This document shows positions 17,128-26,727 of a DNA stretch of 45,635 nucleotides, piece by piece. Numbering within the stretch: position 1 is the stretch's first letter; each line of letters opens with the position of its first letter. The stretch covers positions 1 to 45,635 of the forward strand of contig JAUILP010000023.1 in the NCBI GenBank assembly GCA_030432875.1, read 5' to 3'. The notes beneath the pieces are model-generated. The model was not told the DNA's origin, did no database searches, and worked only from the letters and a program-made list of their open reading frames with translations. The position numbers were made by a program, and so were the translations under genes. Origin of the DNA: Oligoflexia bacterium. Lineage in GTDB: Bacteria; Bdellovibrionota_B; Oligoflexia; Oligoflexales; JAGOVF01.

Positions 17128-19068
17128 TTAATTGTCACAGGGCCCACCAACCGATGGGTCATTTTTCATCTGATTCATCATATCCATTGTTTCTTCTACT
17201 GGATCCTGAGCGATGGGTAGGTCGCTCGCGACGGGGCCATCAGTTTCGTTGCAAAGGTCAGCAATAGCAGGGACTGTTTGCAGAGGCATACCCCCAAGCA
17301 TAATGAGCGTGGTGGTCATTTCGCAGCCAAATTTATGTTGAAGGAGTTTACCACTACCATTCGTAGGATCGATAGTACTACTGAATTGAACTTGCGGTAT
17401 ATCTAGGGTACCAACAGTAAAAATAGATCTTGGGTCACTCAACCGCACAGCATTTTGTTGGCAAGTTGAACATGCGGTATTGCTATAAATTCCTTCACCA
17501 ACAGATGGAGCCGTAAAAAAATTGTTACTAAATCCTACGTTTGTTCCTTCATCGTGCCAACCAAGAAATAGGGACCCAAGGCTTTGATTTTCGGGGGCAG
17601 ATTGCGAAAATTGCCCACTATTTATCAAGTACAGCATATCTTTATTTGCTAATTTTGCTTTATCCCTTAGGGCAATGCTCGCTTTTTTAATAAAATCAGC
17701 GAATTTTATCTGGGAATCATTTCTTATAATGTCTTCGAGCTCCATTATAAAGCTCGATAAATAGCCGTTTGGATCATCATCCCCCAAATTACTGAAGTTG
17801 AGGGCAGGTGCTGAAGTTAAAGGACTACTTAAATAATCGGTTATGTATTTTTCAATTTCAGCGCTGAGGGGATGGTTAGAATTAACGCCCTTCACAAAGG
17901 CATTGATTTTATTTAATAAGGTCACAACATCAGTGATTTTGCCTGGGGCACTGGGATCATAAAAATCCCATGTTTTTGCTATGGCAGGCCCAAAAATTTC
18001 CTTATTTCTCTGATCCTGCATGGCAATGTAGTAAGTACGAGTTGGATTATTTAGATTCAAAACATAAAAATAATATTCAGCGCGGCGCAATTCCTCAAAA
18101 AGATGCAATGTTTTAAGCAGTGTTCCCCATGACTTCATAACATTTTGAGCACCCTGAGTTAGAGTGATATTTTTGGAAAAATTGCGTTTTTCATCAAGCG
18201 AACTGGGATTGAAGAGATAGAACAAAGCGGCGAGACGATTTTTTTCAGCTTGGTTCAGCGATGCTACATTTATGCGGTATTGATAGACTTTTGTGTCATA
18301 AAAAGGTGAGCATTTTTTATCTGGGGAATAGTCTCCACACCACTGAGATTTTGACTCAAGGGAACTCATGGAATCAGTCACCATGTTGGACATGGTGCTA
18401 GTATCAAATAAATGGGATCCCACCAGGATCTCGTTGATAAACAGTAGTCTGTTACTTTCTTGAGGCTCAGGGAATACCATACTCTTCACAACTGACTTTA
18501 AAGAATCGTGCATTTTGTCATAAAAATTGCTTGATACCGGGAAAGATTGATAAAAAGCCTTGTTTTTTGGATCATATAATTCGATAGATAAAGATCTGAC
18601 ATGTTTGGGTGCGGGGTTGTAGGCATTGCCCCAAAAGCTCACGTTAACATAGTCCGGTACCGTTTTACCTTCTTCAAGTGCAGGAGATTCAAGCTCAAAA
18701 AAACCCGCGTGCGTATGATGGGCTACTGATGAAGAGGTACTACTATCATCAGTAAAAAAAACATTGGAATTTTTTTCTAGTATGGTCTTTACGAATCCTC
18801 CCATATAAATGGTCCTGGATTTTCGCGGGAAATCAATATTTGCCACCGCACCAGGTTCACCACCATCTTGAGCGAGGCGAGCAACGTTACTTGAGGAAAC
18901 GAGTTTTAGACCACTTCCTGTGCAAGTCCCAAGGGGATTATTCCCAGGAGCCTCCGGGGCAGCAGCATTGCAGCTCCCAAAGATAAGGCTTAGGATTAAA
19001 ATAACCATGACTTCAAAGGCATGATTTAATTTGGAGCTGCTCATAAAATTTTTCAATCTTGATCTCAT
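17128..19068 (-). CDS. Lipoprotein of unknown function downstream of the double-protease gene
   Basis: The 646-aa product has a lipobox (LSLIFGSC, Cys33). The first ATG (19066-19068) follows a weak GTGAG; ATGs at residues 9 and 21 are alternatives that would still keep the lipobox. The protein is rich in Ser/Asn, with a CSTCQ pair near residue 540 and further cysteines at the C-terminus (GGPCDN end). I do not recognise a domain. It begins 25 bases after the stop of the tandem trypsin-like lipoprotein and is very likely in the same transcript. That placement suggests a shared envelope role, which is inference. Confidence 0.7.
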   Translation of the reverse strand: MRSRLKNFMSSSKLNHAFEVMVILILSLIFGSCNAAAPEAPGNNPLGTCTGSGLKLVSSSNVARLAQDGGEPGAVANIDFPRKSRTIYMGGFVKTILEKNSNVFFTDDSSTSSSVAHHTHAGFFELESPALEEGKTVPDYVNVSFWGNAYNPAPKHVRSLSIELYDPKNKAFYQSFPVSSNFYDKMHDSLKSVVKSMVFPEPQESNRLLFINEILVGSHLFDTSTMSNMVTDSMSSLESKSQWCGDYSPDKKCSPFYDTKVYQYRINVASLNQAEKNRLAALFYLFNPSSLDEKRNFSKNITLTQGAQNVMKSWGTLLKTLHLFEELRRAEYYFYVLNLNNPTRTYYIAMQDQRNKEIFGPAIAKTWDFYDPSAPGKITDVVTLLNKINAFVKGVNSNHPLSAEIEKYITDYLSSPLTSAPALNFSNLGDDDPNGYLSSFIMELEDIIRNDSQIKFADFIKKASIALRDKAKLANKDMLYLINSGQFSQSAPENQSLGSLFLGWHDEGTNVGFSNNFFTAPSVGEGIYSNTACSTCQQNAVRLSDPRSIFTVGTLDIPQVQFSSTIDPTNGSGKLLQHKFGCEMTTTLIMLGGMPLQTVPAIADLCNETDGPVASDLPIAQDPVEETMDMMNQMKNDPSVGGPCDN

Positions 19069-19093
19069 ATTATCTCACTCACTTCATAACTCA

Positions 19094-22000
19094 TTAGGGA
19101 TTCCAAAGCCACCGTCCTTGTTTGGAATCCGTTTTATAAACGCAGTACCAGGTGCCGTAGGTTTTACCAGAAAAAAAAGCCTTTGCCAACACGGGATACT
19201 GAGTATAGCGTGGCATGAGTATTTTGGTGCTTGTCGCGTCGTATTCCGGCATAGGGAGGGGGCGTAAGTTACAGCCTGGGTAACTTGCATAAGGGCCTAC
19301 CGGGTTACATTCAAAATTCCAATTATTTTCCTGGGTAATCGTTCCTCCAGCAGGAGGCGATATACCAGCAGTACCGATAAAACCTGTAGCGTCACTATTA
19401 ATATTGCATAAAGATTTATAATTGGCCTCGGCATCAGAGATTGTTGTTATTTCTGTTGGAGGCGTAACTTCCTCCCCTATCGGGTCAACTTCCTCGGGAG
19501 GGGTTTCCTCTTGAGCCGGAGGATTTTCTTGAGATACAGGTGGCTGATTTGATCCAGTATCCTCATCAACAGGATCAACAGAATCACTACCGCCAGTCAC
19601 GAGACTCTTTAACGCAAAACCTGTGACGCAGCGATTAGCACCCCCTTGCGATTCCGCGCCTTTTACATGTAGACACAATATTTTTTTGGTTCCTCTATCT
19701 GCTATAACTATAGGAAATCCACTATCAGAAGGACTTGTGACGATAGGGTGAGATAAAAAATTATAGCCAGCTGCCTGAAACTCCCCATTTATCGAAGAAT
19801 CTAGATACCAGGTCAAGCCAGCAAACTCCTCAACGGCGATTTCATTATTTGGTGACTTAGAGGGAGACAAATTTAAGGATGAATCTCCTTTATTTTTAAA
19901 AATATCATTTGCGACCATCAAAAAATCGATATCATATGAGTCTTGATCCAAGAATCTTGAGGATGGATTTGGATTGGTAAGCAAGTTTTGACTTAAAACA
20001 CTGAGAGGTTGATAAGAACCCACAGTTACTGGGATAATAACAACATCACTATTAAAGTTAATAACGCTATCCCTATCTGCGTCGCAGTTTACATCTTCTA
20101 TGGAATTAGAAAATTTAACGGTATTAGAAGGTAATTGTTTTTCACAAATATCTCTTATACCGTCAGTAACATTTTGAAAACAGTGATAAGGCACGACCGC
20201 CCAATTTTGCTCCGCTATACGAGCAAGGGTCATATGGCACGAAGAAGTACCGCCAACAGATACAGTAGCTATCGCAGGGTAATCGGACAAATTAATACTA
20301 GCATTAACCTGAACGGGTTCCCTCCATGAATTGGAGATATCGACGGACTCACCGCCACCAATTTCAACATCTTTATAGCGATACTCTTTACTATTAATCT
20401 TGATGAAAGGATCAGGGTGGGCATCATCGCTAACGATAGAGTGCGTCGTCCAGTTAAAGATGAACCACTGACGTTTCTTACAATCTGAGCGCGGTCCGCC
20501 AAAACAGTATTGCAGCCCTATTCCGGATGACACTGACGAATACTCAGGCTGGTTTTGGTCATGATAAATTTTAAAAAGATCTCTGCTGGCCTGACTCTGA
20601 AAGTCAACAAATAAGGTCTTATTAAAAATGTTTAAGCCTTTAGAAAAAATCCTCGCACTTACAAGACCTAATGCCAAGGGGGGGGTTCCGGCAGCGCCAT
20701 TTATAATTTCCCCGATACTCTGATTTACAAGGCTGCTATCTCTGGTGGTAAATCCATTGCCCTTCGTCAAAAATGGAGCGCCGGAATCACCATAACCAAA
20801 ATGATCTGCACTGATTAATAACCCGTCGTTCTTATGCGTAGACTTTATTTTAACATTTGACAAAGCCTGAAAAGAACTATTTTTCCCAATATTATTACAT
20901 CTTCCTGAGGCATCAATCCCTGCCAGTGCTTGACACCCCCAACCCACCGCAATGCCACAGACATATTTTTTATGGAAGATTGCTGATGTCACTTTCACTG
21001 CCGCATCTATAAGACTATTATAACAGGGATTATGGGCATCCGATCTATTTTGAGTATCATAGAGTGATTCCAATGTGTTTTCGGTAGAGCTATCAACTAA
21101 ATTGAGAGGCTTAAAATCACCTTTTTCCACTGTTTCATAAGAGTTATACTTCGACTTTGTACCCCAGTTAATTTGGGGATAAAGAAGGACTAAATCATAA
21201 GCATAATAATTGGGAATAGAGTTTCCTGAAGAATTTTCTGCCTCAAGTTTCTTAGGAAAATAGTTCTGGTTAAAATACATAGAAGATACATTAATAACTT
21301 TGCACTGCAGTAGCTTTTGTGTGGAGGATGTCGCTGTGATTCCTGATGCCAAAGTATTAATGCAGCCATTATTTATATACGACATATTAGCACCATTTCT
21401 AAAAAATACCTTAACGATTCCCTCTCGCTTTATCGTATCAGCCTTGTTGTCGTAACTGATTATGCCATTGTTACCCAAACAGTGTAACGCTGTTGCCACA
21501 GCTAAGGCACTTTTATCGCTGCCAGTCCCGATTTTAGGAACATCAATAAAAGACCCGGTACAAGTTGCAATACCTTCACCGAGCGAGTCATCATCGCGGT
21601 CAAAAATAAGAACATTGAGGTAATACTCAAATTTTTGAACTAATTCTTGAACGGTGCCACTCTCAGGTTTAATGTCGGAGGTTCCTGCACCTGCCCCAAG
21701 AGCCCAGTATACAAATAGAATTTTTGCATCTAAAGTGTGCTTATTTAGGTTTTCTTGGATTCGGTTATTTATGACAGCAATTTTGCATTTATCAGGATTA
21801 ACAAGGCACAAAAAATGGTCGTCTCCATAGAGTGGTGTATAGAGACTTGAAAGCTCATTGACTTGCGATGAGTCTAATTTTTCATCTCTTAGTAGTGAAA
21901 TTAATTCTGGCTCATTTTGCGAGGCTGGATTAGCCTCAACGAAGTTCTTTATAACTAAAGCTGTGTTATCTTGATTTTGATGAGTTTGTTGCTTTGCCAA

Positions 22001-22198
22001 ATTTATTGCCAGAGCTAGGTAACGAAGATTTTTAAGTAGCTCATCATTATGAATGGTTAAAACAATCGGGATACTGCTCACTGGTGCTGCCGGAACCCCT
22101 CCCGCTATAGCAAGATGAAATCCATTCGCATCAGATGGGCGGCGACTGCATGAGATTATGAGGCTTAAGGTTAAAACCTGTAAAAAAATTTTATACAC
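19094..22198 (-). CDS. Lipoprotein with two trypsin-like serine protease domains
   Basis: The 1034-aa product starts at GTG (GGAGGAG upstream) and has lipobox LSLIISC (Cys17). Domain one (about 205-520): His239 in ATALHC, Asp335 in AYDLVLL, Ser472 in GYGDSGAPF. Domain two (about 640-870): His672 in VVPYHC, Asp718 in SDVVIIPV, Ser826 in PSDSGFPIVI; its spacings of 46 and 108 are close to chymotrypsin (45 and 93). A Pro/Glu-rich linker (about 870-925) leads to a Cys- and aromatic-rich C-terminal domain ending TWYCVYK...RWLWNP, which recalls the SH3b ends of the next gene upstream. Both triads look complete, though the usual GDSGGP is GDSGAP and SDSGFP. It is probably surface- or periplasm-facing. 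Confidence 0.8.
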   Translation of the reverse strand: MYKIFLQVLTLSLIISCSRRPSDANGFHLAIAGGVPAAPVSSIPIVLTIHNDELLKNLRYLALAINLAKQQTHQNQDNTALVIKNFVEANPASQNEPELISLLRDEKLDSSQVNELSSLYTPLYGDDHFLCLVNPDKCKIAVINNRIQENLNKHTLDAKILFVYWALGAGAGTSDIKPESGTVQELVQKFEYYLNVLIFDRDDDSLGEGIATCTGSFIDVPKIGTGSDKSALAVATALHCLGNNGIISYDNKADTIKREGIVKVFFRNGANMSYINNGCINTLASGITATSSTQKLLQCKVINVSSMYFNQNYFPKKLEAENSSGNSIPNYYAYDLVLLYPQINWGTKSKYNSYETVEKGDFKPLNLVDSSTENTLESLYDTQNRSDAHNPCYNSLIDAAVKVTSAIFHKKYVCGIAVGWGCQALAGIDASGRCNNIGKNSSFQALSNVKIKSTHKNDGLLISADHFGYGDSGAPFLTKGNGFTTRDSSLVNQSIGEIINGAAGTPPLALGLVSARIFSKGLNIFNKTLFVDFQSQASRDLFKIYHDQNQPEYSSVSSGIGLQYCFGGPRSDCKKRQWFIFNWTTHSIVSDDAHPDPFIKINSKEYRYKDVEIGGGESVDISNSWREPVQVNASINLSDYPAIATVSVGGTSSCHMTLARIAEQNWAVVPYHCFQNVTDGIRDICEKQLPSNTVKFSNSIEDVNCDADRDSVINFNSDVVIIPVTVGSYQPLSVLSQNLLTNPNPSSRFLDQDSYDIDFLMVANDIFKNKGDSSLNLSPSKSPNNEIAVEEFAGLTWYLDSSINGEFQAAGYNFLSHPIVTSPSDSGFPIVIADRGTKKILCLHVKGAESQGGANRCVTGFALKSLVTGGSDSVDPVDEDTGSNQPPVSQENPPAQEETPPEEVDPIGEEVTPPTEITTISDAEANYKSLCNINSDATGFIGTAGISPPAGGTITQENNWNFECNPVGPYASYPGCNLRPLPMPEYDATSTKILMPRYTQYPVLAKAFFSGKTYGTWYCVYKTDSKQGRWLWNP

Positions 22199-22512
22199 CG
22201 TCTCTCCTCCGAAGTTTTTTGCGTCCCTTGCTTATCGGAAAAGATAGGGAAAACCTTAAAGAAACATATAAATACTAATGTTTTTAGGCATATAACGAAG
22301 ACAGTAACGAATCAAGGTCATAAGAATAGGGGGAGCGAGTAAAAATGGCTAAAAAACAGGGTATTTTCAAGATTAGAAAGTATTGCCGTGATAAATACCA
22401 CGGTGATCATCTAATAAATATCTAAAGATACTAAGAACAAAAACGGAGGTAACTCGTGGGAGATCCTTCGCCTGCAGCTCAGGATACGTCTTTGGCGCTA
22501 AAGCGCCAAAGA
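22199..22512. other. 314-bp interval with hairpins and two tiny plus-strand ORFs
   Basis: It holds the SH3b-gene terminator hairpin (separate entry) and a second ATCCT/AGGAT hairpin at about 22463-22486. Two short plus-strand ORFs have good ribosome sites: 22345-22425 (26 aa, MAKKQGIFKIRKYC..., GGGGGAG upstream) and GTG 22456-22539 (27 aa, GGAGGT 5 bases upstream). The second overlaps the hairpins and the 3' end of the SH3b gene, so it may be fortuitous. Confidence 0.35.
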
Positions 22513-22513
22513 C
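22488..22513 (-). terminator. 12-bp perfect hairpin at the end of the SH3b gene
   Basis: GTCTTTGGCGCT (22488-22499) and AGCGCCAAAGAC (22502-22513) form a 12-bp perfect stem with a 2-base gap, touching the TAG stop (22513-22515). No T-tract follows on the minus strand, so it may protect the 3' end or work with a factor. Confidence 0.5.
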
Positions 22514-24963
22514 TAACTATTATCGATGATAAATCCTGAATCATAAGTTGATGTTCTTGAGTCAGCGGAGGGATCATCTATGATAAAACCACTGTCACTC
22601 GGCGCACTTGTTGATCCACCGCTACAATCAGACAAACCGTAGCCCCCCCAGAGCCAAGCACTGCTACCATTTACGGATATTTGGTACCAGGTGCTATCAG
22701 ATTTGCCTTTAAAAGAGAAATTTTGTCCGTTTTTTTCCACGCTAATCACAGAGTAGGTTTCACCATCTGTCACTGTGCTAACTTTGCCAAAACTGGCACC
22801 TGGACCGCTTCGAAGGTTGGCAGTGGGATCACCCGAGCCATCCCAGGAAACATTTACCGTGAGCTGGCATCCTGATACCGGAGCACCGCCATCAGTGACA
22901 CCACTATCACTCGGCCCCATATCAACGATAAAGCCCCCATCATCGCTAGATGAGTCAGCGGGTAGAATAAAGCTGTCGGTGGTTCCTGTCCTTGCATTTT
23001 GCGTAGTTCCATCATCTACTATAAATCCGCTATCAGCAGAGCTACCATTATCAACGATAAAACCGTCATCAAAGGCATCACTACTGCCAGTTGACGGGGA
23101 ACTATCCCCAGGGCAACTTGAATTTGCGTATCCGCCCCATAACCAGGCATTGCCGCCCACAGCATCAATTTGATACCAAGTACTATCAGACTTACCCTTA
23201 AAAGAAAAATTTTGCCCATTATGGTCAACACTGATAACTGTGTATGATTCGCCTTCACGCACCTGACCAATTTTACTGTATGAAGCTCCGGGACCGCTTC
23301 GAAGGTTTGCGGTGGGATCTCCTGACCCGTCCCAGGAGACACTGACACTTAGCTGACATCCTAATGTAGGAATTTCATCACCAGAAGTAAGGCTGCCATC
23401 ATTCGGTCCCAGATCCACAATAAAACCGCCATCGTCGCTGGAAGCCGAGTCGGGCGGAAGAATAAAATCATCTGAAGTCCCTACTCGCGGATCTTGGGTA
23501 GAGCCATCATCGACAATAAAGCCACCATCAAAGCTGCCAGTTGATGGGGAGCTATCCCCAGCGCTGCAACTTGAGTTGGCGTATCCGCCCCATAACCAGG
23601 CATTGCCCACCGCAGCCGCAATTTGGTACCAAGTACTGCCTGATTTGCCTTTAAAAGAAAATTTTTGCCCATTATGATCAACACTGATAACTGTGTATGA
23701 TTCGCCTTCACGTACCTGACCAATTTTACTGTATGAAGCTCCGGGACCGCTTCGAAGGTTTGCTGTAGGATCTCCTGATCCATCCCAGGAGACACTGACA
23801 CTAAGCCGACATCCTGACGCTGAGCTGTCACCACCAGTCGTATCAGTAACGCCGTCATTCGGTCCCAGATCAACAATAAACCCCCCATCCTCGCTTGTAG
23901 AAGAGTCAGGAGGAAGGATAAAATCATCTGATGTTCCTGTTCTGCCATCTTGGGAAGATCCGTCATCTACAATAAAGCCAGAATCTCCAGAAACACTTCC
24001 ACCATCGACAATTTCTCCGTCCCCACAACTTGAATTCGCATATCCTCCCCATAGCCAAGCTTGGCCACTCGCGGTGGGTATTTGGTACCAGGTGCTATCA
24101 GACTTTCCCTTATAAGAAAAATTCTGCCCATTATGCTCAACACTGGTGACAGCGTACGACTCACCTTCCCTCACCGTGCCAACTTTATCGTAAGTAGCGC
24201 CTGGGCCGCTTCGCAAATTCGCTGTGGGATCCCCCGTACCATCCCAAGATACCGCAACATCCAGACGGCAGTCAGAAACCGAATCACCGTCAGAGACAAA
24301 ACTATCATCAGAGCTTCCCGCATCAACGATAAAACCGCCATCAGCTGCAGGTTCAACACTACCTGCATCGATAAAATCATCGCCTGAAGTGCTCGCATCA
24401 ATAATAAAACCTGTGTCTTCTCCATCAGCTGTGCCAGTTCTGCTATCGCCCGAAGAAGAATTATCTATGATAAACCCGGACGAATCACTACTGCCTGATG
24501 TATTACTAGGACCGGAGGCTGACCCTTCTTCGCCACCACAATCAGAGGTCGCATAACCACCCCATAACCAAGCATTGCCATTTGGCGTAATAATCTGGTA
24601 CCAAGTACTGTTAGACTTTCCACCAAAAGAAAAATTTTGACCGTGATACTCTACACTAATAACCGTGTAGGATTCACCTTCACGCACCTGACCAATTTTA
24701 TTGTATGTCGCGCCAGGTCCGCTGCGAAGATTTGCTGTAGGATCTCCTGAACCATCCCAAGAAACTGAGACATTAATGCTGCACTCTGAACCGGTGTTAC
24801 CAACAAATTCAGCTGCTCCATCAGTACTCCCTACATCTATAATAAAACCCGTATCGCCTGAAGTGCTGCCAACAGCTGCTTGAATAGTCATGCCGCAAGT
24901 TATAAGGGGAGTCAGAATTATTATTTTAAGCATTCTAAGACCCAATTTTTTACTTAAAACCAT
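22513..24963 (-). CDS. Exported protein with five SH3b domains and GFI(I/V)D-motif linkers
   Basis: The 816-aa product has a signal peptide (about 1-30; AGGAGG before ATG). Five SH3b domains occupy residues 61-142, 232-313, 385-466, 536-617 and 699-780, each exactly 82 residues from a first to a last Cys, with the core SWDG(S/T)GDPTANLRSGPGA, WYQI and AWLWGGY. Acidic Ser/Asp/Gly linkers carry GFI(I/V)D thirteen times, often followed by R(T/V)GT.D and FILP.DS; the last copy is almost at the C-terminus. SH3b domains usually bind cell-wall peptides; the motif array looks like a set of docking or processing sites, which is inference. Copies three and four are nearly identical in DNA, indicating recent duplication. 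The stop is TAG. Confidence 0.85.
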   Translation of the reverse strand: MVLSKKLGLRMLKIIILTPLITCGMTIQAAVGSTSGDTGFIIDVGSTDGAAEFVGNTGSECSINVSVSWDGSGDPTANLRSGPGATYNKIGQVREGESYTVISVEYHGQNFSFGGKSNSTWYQIITPNGNAWLWGGYATSDCGGEEGSASGPSNTSGSSDSSGFIIDNSSSGDSRTGTADGEDTGFIIDASTSGDDFIDAGSVEPAADGGFIVDAGSSDDSFVSDGDSVSDCRLDVAVSWDGTGDPTANLRSGPGATYDKVGTVREGESYAVTSVEHNGQNFSYKGKSDSTWYQIPTASGQAWLWGGYANSSCGDGEIVDGGSVSGDSGFIVDDGSSQDGRTGTSDDFILPPDSSTSEDGGFIVDLGPNDGVTDTTGGDSSASGCRLSVSVSWDGSGDPTANLRSGPGASYSKIGQVREGESYTVISVDHNGQKFSFKGKSGSTWYQIAAAVGNAWLWGGYANSSCSAGDSSPSTGSFDGGFIVDDGSTQDPRVGTSDDFILPPDSASSDDGGFIVDLGPNDGSLTSGDEIPTLGCQLSVSVSWDGSGDPTANLRSGPGASYSKIGQVREGESYTVISVDHNGQNFSFKGKSDSTWYQIDAVGGNAWLWGGYANSSCPGDSSPSTGSSDAFDDGFIVDNGSSADSGFIVDDGTTQNARTGTTDSFILPADSSSDDGGFIVDMGPSDSGVTDGGAPVSGCQLTVNVSWDGSGDPTANLRSGPGASFGKVSTVTDGETYSVISVEKNGQNFSFKGKSDSTWYQISVNGSSAWLWGGYGLSDCSGGSTSAPSDSGFIIDDPSADSRTSTYDSGFIIDNS
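22624..24783 (-). repeat. Five tandem SH3b-coding repeats
   Basis: Units of 246 bp lie at 24538-24783, 24025-24270, 23566-23811, 23113-23358 and 22624-22869, separated by linkers of about 210-270 bp. The 23.1 and 23.6 kb units differ by only a few bases over the stretches compared, while the outer two are more diverged. Confidence 0.9.
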
Positions 24964-25477
24964 ATCTATCCTCCTGAATTTTATGCATTTTTTTTAATTT
25001 GTATTTTGCTCCCAAGATTTTCTCCTCATCTGCCTATTACTGCTATATCTACAACTCAAAGGGTGACCAACCAAATACCAACTGTATTTTCATGGTCATA
25101 TCCACCTAACCTTTATAAAATCTTGGCTAAAACAGTATTCCGCTATTGTACCCACTATTACTAATAGAGAAGCTCAATATCTGCAATGATAAAAAGCGTA
25201 CCTGCGTAAAATAACCGTACACTATTGTTAACAAATCCCCATCAACACGATGTGAACTTCGTCAAGTATTTGCGGCAAATAATTCGACATCAACAAAGTT
25301 AATGTAAAGATGCTGTCTGAGCCAATCAACAAAAAAAGATGCAGAGGAAAAATAGGAGGCTTCTCGGCAGACTTGCTATGCTGATTTGAGCTTAAAAAGT
25401 TACCCACTGCCTCGAAGAGGTCTGACAAAACCAACCTTAAAGTAGGAAATACTTATTCAAGGAAAAGGGGACATCAG
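24964..25477. other. 514-bp interval without a recognised gene
   Basis: It contains the AGGAGG ribosome site of the SH3b gene and AT-rich upstream DNA. A 68-codon minus-strand frame at 25228-25434 has no ribosome site and no recognisable family, so I do not call it. Confidence 0.4.
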
Positions 25478-25968
25478 AGGATATCGAAGCAGGATTTTAT
25501 TGCCAAGAAAGTGTTTTTAGGAATCGATGCTCACAGGAAATCTGATGTCTTTGCTGCATGTTGTGAGGGTGAAATGGTCAAAAAATAGCTGGCTCCGCTA
25601 TCTCCTATAGCCTGAGCGCAGCAATTATCTAAATATTTTAAGGAAGCGGAAATCTACCCTGCTTATGAGGCTTGTTTTTCTGGCTATAGGCTGCATAGGA
25701 TTTTAAATTCTAGGGAGATCAAAAGTCCGTTCATTAACGCATCATCAAAGTGCAAAGTAATGCCAGAGTAAAGACAGATAAGCGCGCTGCTATAAATATC
25801 GCTGAACAATTGGCAGCAAACCGTCTTAGGGCAATTTATATACCTAACGGCCTAGAAAAAGCCCAACGTTTTTTATCACCAGGTAGGGAGACTATTTTCA
25901 ATCGCCGCAATACCATTGGCAATCAGCTGAAAATGAATTTTTATATTTTGGCATTAAATTCAGGATGA
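25478..25968 (+). pseudogene. IS110-family transposase, degenerate N-terminal part
   Basis: Translation in shifting frames gives VFLGIDAHRKSDVFAACCEG, then YPAYEACFSGYRLHRIL, then VKTDKRAAINIAEQLAANRL and IPNGLEKAQRFLSPGRETI, in the order of the DEDD/RuvC-like catalytic half of IS110 transposases. Stops (TAG at about 25585, TGA at about 25612) and frameshifts separate the segments, and the C-terminal half with its Ser motif is absent. It is an old insertion remnant beside the small-lipoprotein cluster. Confidence 0.75.
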
Positions 25969-26027
25969 TCGCAAGCTCTCAGAGAACTTTTCAATATGGG
26001 CTGAAAGCCTAATGATGGCAAGCTAGC

Positions 26028-26061
26028 ATTAGTCCTTGGCGCTTTCGAACCAAGGACTAAT
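26028..26061 (-). terminator. 12-bp perfect hairpin after the first small lipoprotein gene
   Basis: ATTAGTCCTTGG pairs with CCAAGGACTAAT around a 10-base loop, six bases past the stop of the 26068 gene. No T-tract follows, as with the hairpin after the SH3b gene. Confidence 0.5.
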
Positions 26062-26067
26062 TAAATT

Positions 26068-26442
26068 TCAATCTTCTACATTAACGTCATAAAAAAACTT
26101 AGCAAAACGCCTCATATTACTACCGCGACATATAACAGAACCGCCAACATCTTCTTTTTTAATATCAATGACATTTGCTAAAAAATCTTGCTTACATTGG
26201 CCGACTAATTGTGTGAATACTGGGCCTTCAAATGGGGCTGAAGCAGCAATTTGTATTGTGGGGAGGTAGGCTAGTTTCCCATTTTTCAATTTGTATTTTT
26301 TTTCTGTTAAGGCGCCTTTCTTTAAAACGCCAAAAACCATCTTGTCTTTAAGACTGGAAACATTGCTGGTTTTGCCACAGCCAGAAACCATAACTATTCC
26401 GTAGCAAATAGTGCCAAATAATATTTTTTTTAATAAATGCAT
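26068..26442 (-). CDS. Small lipoprotein (cluster member 1)
   Basis: The 124-aa product has a lipobox MVSGC (Cys22) and AGAGG before the ATG. The mature part is basic in its first half, then LVGQCKQDF...SVICRGS gives two spaced cysteines near the C-terminus. I recognise no family. It is the last of a minus-strand run of small exported proteins and is followed by a hairpin. Confidence 0.65.
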   Translation of the reverse strand: MHLLKKILFGTICYGIVMVSGCGKTSNVSSLKDKMVFGVLKKGALTEKKYKLKNGKLAYLPTIQIAASAPFEGPVFTQLVGQCKQDFLANVIDIKKEDVGGSVICRGSNMRRFAKFFYDVNVED

Positions 26443-26727
26443 AAAGAAACCTCTTTCTCTCGAATGTTAAAAAATATAAATTTATTTTGAGCTAAAAATT
26501 AAACAAACAACTGGGCTGAAAAAATAATATAAGAAATATTTAAACGTTATAAGACCCCATAATCCATAATTAGTTTAAATAAAATATTTCTTTTATTCAT
26601 ACATATATGTCTATGGGGAGAAAATTCGCTGCATCAATTTATGCTAATTTCAATTAATAAAGTTGCTAAAAATAAAATAGCGAGAACGAATTTTCCATTA
26701 AATTTAATATGCGATCAACCAAATATA

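Noticed and set aside
19031..19267. Plus-strand ORFs across the 17-25 kb block
   Set aside because: They are antisense frames of the long minus-strand genes without ribosome sites.
22624..24783. CRISPR array in the repetitive region
   Set aside because: The repeats are 246 bp, coding and in frame; they are SH3b domains.
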